Source of the DNA: Dyella flagellata
Lineage (GTDB): Bacteria; Pseudomonadota; Gammaproteobacteria; Xanthomonadales; Rhodanobacteraceae
DNA: 64,000 bases
Assembly (NCBI RefSeq): GCF_030160275.1
Contig: NZ_BSOA01000020.1
Coordinates: forward strand, 62,001-126,000
Direction of reading: 5' to 3'
Shown: positions 35,253-42,832 of the stretch, piece by piece
How the letters are laid out: the number at the start of each line of letters is the position of its first letter
How positions within the stretch are numbered: position 1 is the first letter of the stretch
Notes under the pieces: generated by a model
Database searches by the model: none
Told to the model about the DNA's origin: nothing
Seen by the model: only the letters and a program-made list of their open reading frames with translations
Position numbers and translations under genes: made by a program

Positions 35253-36485
35253 ATGGAAGTGCGACCGATACTATCCACGCTGCGACGCCACAAAACCACC
35301 TCATGGCTACTGATCCTTGAGATCGCGCTGACCTGCGCGATCGTATGCAACGCGGTGTTCATGATCGGCCACCGGCTGCAACACATGCACATGACCAGCG
35401 GTATCGACGAGCACTCGCTGGTGCAGATCCAGCTGGCCGAGATCGCGCCCACGCCCGACATCTACGCGCGGGCGCGCGAAGACCTTGCCGTGTTACGGCA
35501 GGTACCAGGCGTGCAAGCCGTAGCGCTGACCAACCAATTGCCAATGGAAGGCCGCTCGGCAAATTCCAACCTCAAGCTCGATCCGGCGCAGCACGAGCGC
35601 ACGCTCACCGCCACCAGCTACTTCGGCGAGGACCTTCCGCAAACCATGGGCGCGCGGCTGGTGGCCGGGCGCTATCTGGCCCCGGAAGAATTCATGAATG
35701 CAGACGTGGTGGTCAAGGGATTGGCCAACGGCGATACGAAGGGCTTGCCCGCGGTTACGGTGATCACGCAGGCGCTGGCCGATCGCTTGTGGCCGGGGCA
35801 GAACCCGCTGGGCAAGACGATCTACGTCACCGACCAGTTGGGTGTGCGGGTAGTCGGCGTGCTGGCTGACCTGGCGCGCGGCACCCCCTACGACGACGCG
35901 ACTGCGCATTACTCGTTCATCCTGCCGATCTTCATGGGCGCGGGCAAGGATTGGAGCTACGTCATCCGCACCCGTCCGCAGGAACGGGAAATCGTGCTCA
36001 AGGCTGCGGTGGCGGCGCTGAAGAAGGCCGACCCGAAGCGAGTGGTGACCAAGCAGCAGACCTACGACGAGCTGCGCGAGAAATTTTTCGCCGACGACCG
36101 TGCCATGGCCGGCATCCTGGCCGGCGTGATCGCGGCGCTACTCACCGTGACCGCGCTGGGCATCGTTGGCCTGGCCAGCTTCTGGGTAGCGCAACGCCGT
36201 CGCACCATCGGCGTGCGCCGCGCGCTGGGCGCTACCCGTGGCGATATCCTTCGCTACTTCCAGACCGAAAACTTCCTGCTCGTGAGCTTGGGCATCGTGC
36301 TGGGCATGATGCTGGCTTACGGCATCAACGTGTTCCTGATGGCGCATTACGAACTACCGCGGTTACCTGGCCTCTATCTTCCGGCAGGCGCACTAGCGCT
36401 ATGGGCCATCGGCCAACTCGCCGTGCTAGGCCCCGCGCTACGCGCTTCGCACGTGCCACCCGTGGTGGCGACGCGAAGCGCATGA
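35253..36485 (+). CDS. MacB/FtsX-type ABC transporter permease (second of two)
   Basis: A 410-residue permease starting MEVRPILSTLRRHKTTSWLLILEIALTCAIVCNAVFM, a periplasmic domain with VITQALADRLWPGQNPLGKTIYV (MacB_PCD signature), and C-terminal helices with RRRTIGVRRALGATRGDILRYFQTENFLL, the characteristic FtsX cytoplasmic motif. The two permeases have different sequences and probably form a heterodimer. The ATG is 10 bp after the first permease stop. The regulatory pair upstream resembles the arrangement where a LytTR system controls an antimicrobial-peptide or stress exporter. The ATPase must be encoded elsewhere. Confidence 0.87.
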   Translation: MEVRPILSTLRRHKTTSWLLILEIALTCAIVCNAVFMIGHRLQHMHMTSGIDEHSLVQIQLAEIAPTPDIYARAREDLAVLRQVPGVQAVALTNQLPMEGRSANSNLKLDPAQHERTLTATSYFGEDLPQTMGARLVAGRYLAPEEFMNADVVVKGLANGDTKGLPAVTVITQALADRLWPGQNPLGKTIYVTDQLGVRVVGVLADLARGTPYDDATAHYSFILPIFMGAGKDWSYVIRTRPQEREIVLKAAVAALKKADPKRVVTKQQTYDELREKFFADDRAMAGILAGVIAALLTVTALGIVGLASFWVAQRRRTIGVRRALGATRGDILRYFQTENFLLVSLGIVLGMMLAYGINVFLMAHYELPRLPGLYLPAGALALWAIGQLAVLGPALRASHVPPVVATRSA

Positions 36486-36491
36486 AGCGAA

Positions 36492-36515
36492 ACCTGACAC
36501 CGTCAGGTGTCAGGT
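36492..36515 (+). terminator. Hairpin after the permease operon
   Basis: ACCTGACACC and GGTGTCAGGT form a perfect 10-bp stem with loop GTCA, 6 bp after the stop of the second permease. No U-run follows. Confidence 0.5.
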
Positions 36516-36552
36516 CGCTGAAGAAACTCTCGATAACCCGGTCTTACAATCC

Positions 36553-36780
36553 CTACTGATGGCGCTCCAACCTTGCGCTTCCATTCTGGGCATTCACCCG
36601 TGCCACCTTGTGGAGGTCTGTAAACGGCACAGACGCAAGGTCCTTTGGCACCTCAAGGACTTCATGCTTCTCACCTTTCGAGGGGACGTAATGCACCGTA
36701 AAATCAGCACCACGCAATTTTTCCGGGTCGAACATGGTGAGAATGGTTCCGTCCGTGTCATAGCTGACTGCGAGCTTCAT
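36553..36780 (-). CDS. Small conserved-looking hypothetical protein
   Basis: A 75-residue protein (starts MKLAVSYDTDGTILTMFDP). AAGGGG lies 7 nt before the ATG. The N-terminal half could form two beta-strands (LAVSYDTDG, ILTMFDP) and the middle reads VHYVPSKGEKHEVLEVPKDL, with no signal or membrane segment. No family that I can name with confidence. It lies 59 bp downstream of the 36840 gene on the same strand, so the two could share a transcript. Confidence 0.65.
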   Translation of the reverse strand: MKLAVSYDTDGTILTMFDPEKLRGADFTVHYVPSKGEKHEVLEVPKDLASVPFTDLHKVARVNAQNGSARLERHQ

Positions 36781-36839
36781 GATCTGCCCCTTGTGTCGTT
36801 GGAGGGTAGTTTCTTGCCGCCTGCACTAACATCCGGCGG

Positions 36840-37094
36840 CTAATTGCTCCCAATTTGCAGGTTGTAAAAGGTGGAATTGGGGCCGTTATTCTTGACCGTG
36901 TAGCCAAACGAATACTGGCCATGATTGTTCAGGCTTACCGACTCTGATCCGGCATACAGCAAAGAAGCCCCGGTATTCAGTGGCTGGGGCTGAATAAACG
37001 TGTCCCCTTGCCAGCCGGAGTTATTCCACGTGGTGATCCAGCCCTGTGACTGGCCGTTTGCGATGAAAATGTTTCCAAGCGTGATGGATGACAT
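36840..37094 (-). CDS. Small beta-rich hypothetical protein
   Basis: An 84-residue protein (starts MSSITLGNIFIANGQSQGW) with a strong GGGAGG ribosome binding site 8 nt upstream. It is rich in Asn, Ser, Gly and aromatic residues with alternating strand-like stretches (GWITTWNNSGW, TFIQPQPLNTG, SLNNHGQYSFGYTV) and no charge clusters. The pattern suggests a compact beta-sandwich, perhaps a binding protein, but nothing is recognised. No signal peptide. It forms a possible two-gene unit with 36553. The local DNA is more AT-rich than the flanks. Confidence 0.65.
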   Translation of the reverse strand: MSSITLGNIFIANGQSQGWITTWNNSGWQGDTFIQPQPLNTGASLLYAGSESVSLNNHGQYSFGYTVKNNGPNSTFYNLQIGSN

Positions 37095-37628
37095 GTCAAA
37101 TACCTCCCTCTTGGCTACGCGGAAACCGCGTCCAATTCACGAACACGCCCATGATCCGCTGCGCTCGTTTTCGAGCGACAGTGCTGATGCTACGGTGAAG
37201 CCGACCTACGTTTTGCAACGCAAAATCTAAAGTCGAAGCTGTGACGCTAATTAGGAGGACGCACGAATTGCGTCAGCCACAAGGTGGCGATGCTAGCAGC
37301 CGCCACAAAAGCATGGCCGGTTCAAATAGAGCTAGCGACATACCCAAGTCGTTAAAGAATATCAATTTCGATGTAAATCATACGTCAATATGTGCTTAAG
37401 AGGTGTCTCTTACATATCTAAAAAAACGGAACCATGTTGATTTATAAAAAACATGAACCTGAACCCTAGACTGAGGCGTCCCCATGTTTTCCTTACGTGC
37501 ACATGCACCCCAACGGCTGTCAGAAGAATCCTTTGCAAAAGGTTTTGAACCGTCCATGGAGCGGCCGTGCAAGTTCGTGAATGGCACCAACTTCAGCAAC
37601 GAGCAAAGTAAGCATGTCCATTACCAGG
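37095..37628. other. AT-rich intergenic stretch with two possible tiny ORFs
   Basis: Two very small plus-strand frames have reasonable ribosome binding sites. One starts at TTG 37268 (43 codons, stop at 37399) after AGGAGG. The other starts at ATG 37484 (58 codons, stop at 37660) after TGAGG and overlaps the tail of the convergent DUF4386 gene. Neither has a recognisable family. The rest is low-complexity AT-rich DNA including TTTATAAAAAACATG. I list them as candidates only. Confidence 0.3.
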
Positions 37629-38315
37629 TCACTGGTTCCACCGCGAATAGTCGCTCTTGAACAACAGAACAACAGCAAGGGCAATCATCGTCACGAACGT
37701 GGGTGCGAGTAACAAATCGGAATCGTATTGTGGCAACGCTACGGCAATAACGTTTTTGACGATAAAACTTGCTCCCGCCAGCAGGAGCAAAGCTCCAAGC
37801 CACTTTGGGAAGTATGCCGACCGGTAGAACAGATGTCCTTTGATAGCCATCGCGACGCCGTAGAACACCATGAAAATGGTTCCGCCATAGCCGTACAAAG
37901 TCAGCGCGGAATAAATGAACAGAGCGCTTTCGTCGGAGCTAAGCTGCCTTTGAACCGCCTGGTCGAGGACGGGGACCGAGGCCATGAAGTAAAAAAGTTC
38001 GCTGGTGGCGAATGTAGCGGTAGAAACCAGGCCAAAGAATGCCGCCAGCAGGGACAGCGCCTGGCTCACCGGACGCAAAAGCATATAGAAAATCAAGGTC
38101 AGCGTTACATCACACAAGGCCTCGATCAAGTAAACCAGGAAGCTGAGCCGAAAAAGTTGGGCTGAAGCGGCAACATTCCTGGCGGTTGCCATCGGATCGG
38201 AAGCGACCAGCAATTTGCCAGGAACGTAGACCTCAGCAAAGCCGCCAGCAAAAATCGAAATCGTAATCAGTACCCCAGCGATTGCGGCAAGACGGCGCGC
38301 CTGTTTCCCGTTCAT
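37629..38315 (-). CDS. DUF4386 family membrane protein
   Basis: A 228-residue integral membrane protein. GGGAAGGGGG lies upstream of the ATG. Six hydrophobic helices are visible (about 10-28, 52-80, 88-108, 133-157, 170-190, 196-218), with the DUF4386 N-terminal pattern RRLAAIAGVLITISIFAGGFAEVYVPGKLL and the central FFGLVSTATFATSELFYFMA. The function is unknown. The gene is alone on the minus strand in the AT-rich segment. Confidence 0.82.
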   Translation of the reverse strand: MNGKQARRLAAIAGVLITISIFAGGFAEVYVPGKLLVASDPMATARNVAASAQLFRLSFLVYLIEALCDVTLTLIFYMLLRPVSQALSLLAAFFGLVSTATFATSELFYFMASVPVLDQAVQRQLSSDESALFIYSALTLYGYGGTIFMVFYGVAMAIKGHLFYRSAYFPKWLGALLLLAGASFIVKNVIAVALPQYDSDLLLAPTFVTMIALAVVLLFKSDYSRWNQ

Positions 38316-38505
38316 TGGATCGCCCCCTTCCCCGCAGCACTTGTGGAAAATAGGATCAATTATGCCTGCTTGGGTTAAAAGTGAACATCTGCCTAGTTAC
38401 TTTTGGCACATGGGTTGGTAAGCGCTTTTTCTGTCAAGGCCATGTGTGCAGACCTAAGCCATGGATACGCTATTGACTCCAGCAGAAATAGGCTTGAGGC
38501 ACTCA

Positions 38506-39060
38506 TCACTGCGGCGCCTCGGCCTTACCGTCCTCTTTCCACATAACCATCACCCGAAAGAATTTCCACTGGCCATTCTCTCGTCGCAGCACACGAAGCA
38601 GCTTGCCATGCATCGATGAAATCGGCTTGTCTTTTCCCTGCCGGAAGCCAGCATCAAAGTAGCCCCACTCGAACGCCCAGTCCCCGGCGACACGAACGTC
38701 ACGGATATCCGGTTCATAGCTCACGATGGCCGATCCAGGCTCCGCGGCAATGGATTGGACATCGCTTGCATAGATCGCCGGCTTTCCCACATCGACCCGG
38801 GCATCCTGCAGGATTCGAACGGCGCCGTCCGCCCACTCTTGCTGGAGTGCCTTCGCGCTGTTCATGAGCGTAACGCGCACGTCCAACTTGTGCAGTTCAT
38901 CGATCCCGGAAAGATCTGCATTGCCATTGGCGTCCGTGTTATCCATCGACGACGCCGTCGGCAACATCGCGTGCGTGAAGCTGTCGAGCAAATGCCCGGC
39001 AAGCATGCCAGCGACAAAGACAAGCGCAATTCCACCCATCCACTTCAGTTGCAATGCCAT
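38506..39060 (-). CDS. Membrane-anchored NTF2/SnoaL-like domain protein
   Basis: A 184-residue protein starting MALQLKWMGGIALVFVAGMLAGHLLDS, a single N-terminal anchor or signal. GGAGG lies 6 nt upstream of the ATG at 39060; the ATG one codon earlier (39063) leaves too little spacing. The C-terminal part (about 80-184) has the DUF4440-like pattern EPDIRDVRVAGDWAFEWGYFDAGFR and LLRVLRRENGQWKFFRVMVMW. A His/Asp-rich middle includes DELHKLDVRVTLMNSAKALQQEWADGAVRILQDARV. Proteins of this fold bind small hydrophobic ligands or dimerise. The role is unknown. Confidence 0.7.
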   Translation of the reverse strand: MALQLKWMGGIALVFVAGMLAGHLLDSFTHAMLPTASSMDNTDANGNADLSGIDELHKLDVRVTLMNSAKALQQEWADGAVRILQDARVDVGKPAIYASDVQSIAAEPGSAIVSYEPDIRDVRVAGDWAFEWGYFDAGFRQGKDKPISSMHGKLLRVLRRENGQWKFFRVMVMWKEDGKAEAPQ

Positions 39061-39139
39061 CATGATCCTCCGACACCTGTGAACAAGAACCAAGCTACCC
39101 GAACGAAAGGTACCTTAGAAACGTTGATACCTGCATCCA

Positions 39140-39343
39140 TCAATGCCGGACTATCGCCCGCTCAATTTCGCGATAGGCCGCATCATCCATTTCGCTGCGG
39201 CGCCGTTCCAGTAGCTCTAGAAGACTGGACCGACGTGCTGGCCCTAGTGGGGAATAGCGATTGCTGTCAGCAACCCAGTCGCCCAAAACCGTTACGAACC
39301 AAAGAAGCTCGAGTTGCTCCCGTGGATGAATACTGAGAACCAT
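39140..39343 (-). CDS. Short hypothetical protein, probably helical
   Basis: A 67-residue frame with protein-like composition (SLLELLERRRSEMDDAAYREIERAIVRH at the end predicts an amphipathic helix). The ribosome binding site is weak and no family is recognised. It is kept because its amino-acid use is unlike the surrounding shadow frames. Confidence 0.4.
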   Translation of the reverse strand: MVLSIHPREQLELLWFVTVLGDWVADSNRYSPLGPARRSSLLELLERRRSEMDDAAYREIERAIVRH

Positions 39344-40295
39344 AGCGATCTGATCCCAGTGATTCAGCTCACGGAGCCCCCCTCAATTGGCCCCTGGTGA
39401 TTGATGTAGCCGCTTCCGACCTAAGCGTTGTCATCAGACGGTTCAAATCGAACGGGACCGCGCCACTTCTTACCAAAACGGTCAATTCCCCTTTTTATCC
39501 GCGTTGAAGGAGTTGACAGTATTCGCAAGAACTCTTCGTCTGAAAACTCTCCGCCCGCGCTGACAATTCCTCGCATGCACATTAGGCGAACAAGTCCCCT
39601 CGGGTACCAGCGGATACCGGTCCAGGTAAGCCTCCCGCAGATAGTGGATGAGAAAGCCGTCCTGATTGGTCGATTCGAGTCGTTTTCATCAGCGAAATCT
39701 TTTCGCGAGATGCAACGCTTAGCGGACTTTTCTTACGCACTAGCAGCCTTCAGCGTAGGCCATCACAACTTCAAATGTCCATAGAGAACGTATTCTTCCG
39801 TATGTTCTGGCACCCAATAGCGTCAAGCAACGACAACTCAAGGGCGGACCTTAGGACCGGTGTGTCAGCATAAAGCCACATGGAAATCAGCACTCCTTCC
39901 TACTTTCCTGTCGGCCTACGCCGATAGCAACGTCGCGCGCGACCACCTAAAGTTCGAAACGTCGGGCGCCCTTAGTCAGAACTCGACATCCCTACTCCTA
40001 TGCCGCCTTTCCTGGTGATTGAGCGGATCGCTTCTGTCCTCAACAAGGGCAACGTGCCCAGTGAATTTTCAAGCCTACTCGACAAACCATCGATAATGAC
40101 CTTGGAGAACTTAATGAGCCGTCGCAACGTGAAAGTCTTCCATTTAGTTGAAAGCATCGATAGAAAGCAAAACAGTATCGCCCGGGTTAAATTTGTGCCC
40201 AATGACATTATCCCGGCATTCGGAGCCTACATGCACTAAGGCATTGTCATTTTAATGCATCTTCGACAGGCAGTATTTATAGGTGGCAGTGTGGC
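39344..40295. other. Gene-poor AT-rich stretch; one possible small ORF at 40000-40239
   Basis: Several frames are open on both strands between 39400 and 39800, each partly protein-like but none with a start signal, so no gene is called there. A plus-strand frame at 40000-40239 (79 codons, MPPFLVIERIASVLNKGNV...) lacks a Shine-Dalgarno sequence but reads as a plausible soluble peptide. This could be the debris of a decayed gene. Confidence 0.3.
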
Positions 40296-41627
40296 ATGAA
40301 GCCAATCCATCCCCGACGTAAGTTACGTTTTCGCCTCGTTCTAAGCTTTGCTCTATTTGGTTTTGGCCTGACGACGCTTTTTGCCATAGCGTCGTTTGAT
40401 ATTCGTTCTCGGGTGGAAGACCAATTGGTCTCGTCTTCGTTGCAACAGGATGTAAACCAGGCCGTAGAACACGCCATCGATCATCCGGACGAGCCAGCGC
40501 ACTCGCAGCTAATGGAGGCGTGGATTAAGAGTAATCAAACCCTCTATAAGATGCCGATGGCATGGCAAAACTTGGAACCCGGCATTCACGACATTACCGA
40601 AATTGGGGATGACGGTAAATTACGACACTACAAACTGGCAGTTCAACGCAAGAAGAATGTCATAGGCTTCCTTCGCTACGATGTGTCGCGTGAGGACCTA
40701 GGCGATCAGCAATTGACCTTTGCGTTAATCGTTACCGTCGTTCTTTTTACATTGCTTTCGTTGGCGCTTGGAGTATGGCTATCGCGCAAGGTTCTAAAGC
40801 CATTGAGTCAATTGGCCGTACGCCTTAGCGATTCCCGTAAAAATGGCAAAAGCGAGCCACTGGCAACGCATTATTCAGATGATGAAGTTGGCGCATTGGC
40901 AATGGCTCTGGATGAGTATGCTGCGCAGCTCGGCGTCATGGCGGAACGCGAGCGCGAATTCAATTCGGATGTGAGCCACGAGTTACGTACACCTTTGGCC
41001 GTGATAGCCAGTACCACAGAACTGCTCCTTGACTCACCCGATATGACGGAAAAGATTCGGGAGCGGGTCAAGCGTATCGAAAGGGCGTCGCGTCAAGCCA
41101 CTGAGTTGATTGAAGCACTCCTTCTTCTTGTGCGTGCTGAACGTCGAGGCCCGACTAGAGGCGAAATTTCTGAAGTCGCCAAAGTGGCGGCGGACGTCAT
41201 CGAAAGTCAACGCCCCCAGTTGCGTGGCAAGCCAATTGAAGTCGAGTTGCGGATCACTGGTAGAAAAGTGCTCACTGTCAACGCACCAGCGGTGGTCGTT
41301 TCGGTTGCATTGACCAATTTGATCGGCAACGCAATTAAGTACACCCTTGCAGGAACGGTTCAAATAGATGTGGGTGATAGGAGCGTAGAGGTAATCGACA
41401 CGGGGCCGGGAATTAAACCTGAAGATGCTCAACGTCTATTTCAACGCGGCGTGCGGGGTGAAGGTGTTGGTGGTAGTGGAGCCGGCCTAGGTCTCGCCAT
41501 CGTGCGTCGATTGTGTGATCTCTATGGCTGGACTGTGTCCATGCATCCACGTACTGACACCAATGGAGCGATCGCCAGGCTCATATTTGAGCGGGTCTCC
41601 GTGCCTCCACAGAACCTGATCGTGTAG
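40296..41627 (+). CDS. Orphan sensor histidine kinase (HAMP-HisKA-HATPase)
   Basis: A 443-residue kinase with two membrane helices (about 12-31 and 145-168) bounding a 115-residue periplasmic sensor without a recognised fold. HAMP is at about 168-220, and HisKA carries REFNSDVSHELRTPLAVIAST (phospho-acceptor His228). HATPase_c has the N-box LIGNAIKYTL, G1 VIDTGPGI and GGSGAGLGLAIVRRLCD. No response-regulator gene is adjacent, so the partner is elsewhere. The coding DNA is visibly lower in GC and in GC3 than the sugar locus starting 126 bp downstream, which supports horizontal origin. Confidence 0.9.
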   Translation: MKPIHPRRKLRFRLVLSFALFGFGLTTLFAIASFDIRSRVEDQLVSSSLQQDVNQAVEHAIDHPDEPAHSQLMEAWIKSNQTLYKMPMAWQNLEPGIHDITEIGDDGKLRHYKLAVQRKKNVIGFLRYDVSREDLGDQQLTFALIVTVVLFTLLSLALGVWLSRKVLKPLSQLAVRLSDSRKNGKSEPLATHYSDDEVGALAMALDEYAAQLGVMAEREREFNSDVSHELRTPLAVIASTTELLLDSPDMTEKIRERVKRIERASRQATELIEALLLLVRAERRGPTRGEISEVAKVAADVIESQRPQLRGKPIEVELRITGRKVLTVNAPAVVVSVALTNLIGNAIKYTLAGTVQIDVGDRSVEVIDTGPGIKPEDAQRLFQRGVRGEGVGGSGAGLGLAIVRRLCDLYGWTVSMHPRTDTNGAIARLIFERVSVPPQNLIV

Positions 41628-41708
41628 CGACACACGCTGGCTTTGCACCATCTGGGGCTTGCCCAGGCTGGCTTCCCCGGAGCCATTTCGGGCATGTTGC
41701 GCCACGGC

Positions 41709-41724
41709 TTGACACCGGTGTCAA
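41709..41724. promoter_or_regulatory. Perfect 16-bp palindrome TTGACACCGGTGTCAA, candidate LacI-family operator
   Basis: A fully symmetric 16-bp site 29 bp before the glucokinase start. It overlaps the -35 side of a possible promoter whose -10 is TATACA at 41741. LacI-family repressors bind such CG-centred even palindromes, and one is encoded at 52789 in the same locus. Confidence 0.6.
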
Positions 41725-41752
41725 TTCGGCCGCAGGCTGATATACAGTTCCA

Positions 41753-42832
41753 ATGCCGGGGGGCATGCTGGGCGTGGCTATCGACCATACGGACCGACTG
41801 TCGGGGATATCGGCGACGCCGTTTCTGGCGGCCGATATTGGCGGCACGCACGGGCGTGTTGCGCTAATGCGCGCCTCGCACGAGGGGGACCGCGGGGTCG
41901 AAACGCTCGCCTATCGCGTATTCCCATGCGCGCAATTCCCTGCGCTGTCGGATCTGTTGCAAGCCTTTGTCGACGACCACGTGCAAACCCCGGTGAAGCG
42001 CTGCGTGCTCGCTTGCGCAGGCCAGATCATGGGCGAGGAGGTCGTGAACGATAATCTCGCCTGGCCCATCCAGCTGACGCAGTTGCGTCACGCGCTGGGC
42101 TTGGACGAGGTCGCCGTACTCAACGATTTCGAGGCGCTGGCCTACGCACTCAATGGCCCTCTCGCTGACGGCGGTCGCCACCTGTGCGGACCCGACTCGG
42201 GCTCCGCCGGCCCGACCTTGGTGATCGGACCAGGTACTGGCCTTGGCGCGGCGGTGTACGTTCCCGCCCCTGCCGGCGGCTTCGTGCTGCCGACGGAGGC
42301 CGGCCAGATGGATTTCGCGCCGAACTCGGTGCGCGAGCGCGAAATTCTCGCGCACCTCGCTCCGAACGGCGGCTATGTGGCGTTTGAACACCTCGTGTCG
42401 GGTCCCGGTCTGCTGACCATCTACGCGATCCTGTGCACGCTCAACGAGCAAACACCGAAGCTGGCAACACCCGAGGCCGTCAGCGCAGCAGCCGCTGCCT
42501 ACAGCGACGTGCAAGCCGTGGAAGCCGTTGAAATTTTCTGTGCCTCGCTGGGAAGCTTTACCGGCAATCTCGCGATGGCCTTCATGGCCACAGGCGGTGT
42601 GTATCTGGCCGGCGGTTTTCTCTCTTCCCTCTTCGAGCAGCTCAAGCACAGCGCCTTTGAGGAAAGATTCCTGCACGGACGCAGCGCACGCGCGCTGCTG
42701 TCGCAAGTTCCGGTGTGGGTAACCGAGCACGGCCATCACGGCGTACAGGGTGCGGCCCAGTGGTACCTCAGGCATGGCGTGCCCGAAGCTAGGGCGTTGC
42801 GGCATGCCGTGGCAGGTGGCCTGAGCGCATGA
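41753..42832 (+). CDS. glk: Glucokinase (Glk)
   Basis: A protein of about 359 residues of the glucokinase (Glk, non-ROK) family. The phosphate-1 motif is LAADIGGTHGRVAL, AVLNDFEALAY carries the catalytic Asp, and the adenosine region is LVIGPGTGLGAAVYVP. LPTEAGQMDFAP and VYLAGGFLSSLF are also family blocks. It phosphorylates glucose, and possibly glucosamine, to the 6-phosphate. The start is uncertain: the frame may begin at 41753 with a leaderless mRNA, since the -10 box is about 10 bp away, or at 41765. The stop overlaps the GH20 start by 4 bp. It opens the GlcN/GlcNAc-type glycan locus and would handle the monosaccharides released by GH20 and GH2. Confidence 0.9.
   Translation: MPGGMLGVAIDHTDRLSGISATPFLAADIGGTHGRVALMRASHEGDRGVETLAYRVFPCAQFPALSDLLQAFVDDHVQTPVKRCVLACAGQIMGEEVVNDNLAWPIQLTQLRHALGLDEVAVLNDFEALAYALNGPLADGGRHLCGPDSGSAGPTLVIGPGTGLGAAVYVPAPAGGFVLPTEAGQMDFAPNSVREREILAHLAPNGGYVAFEHLVSGPGLLTIYAILCTLNEQTPKLATPEAVSAAAAAYSDVQAVEAVEIFCASLGSFTGNLAMAFMATGGVYLAGGFLSSLFEQLKHSAFEERFLHGRSARALLSQVPVWVTEHGHHGVQGAAQWYLRHGVPEARALRHAVAGGLSA

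Noticed and set aside
37396-37599. A minus-strand frame with VPFTNLHG resembling VPFTDLHK of the 36553 protein
   Set aside because: The similarity is limited to a few residues, and no RBS or further homology is seen, so a decayed paralogue cannot be supported.
39428-39784. A 118-codon plus-strand frame in the AT-rich segment
   Set aside because: It starts only at TTG without an RBS, and two minus-strand frames over the same DNA look equally protein-like; I could not choose one.
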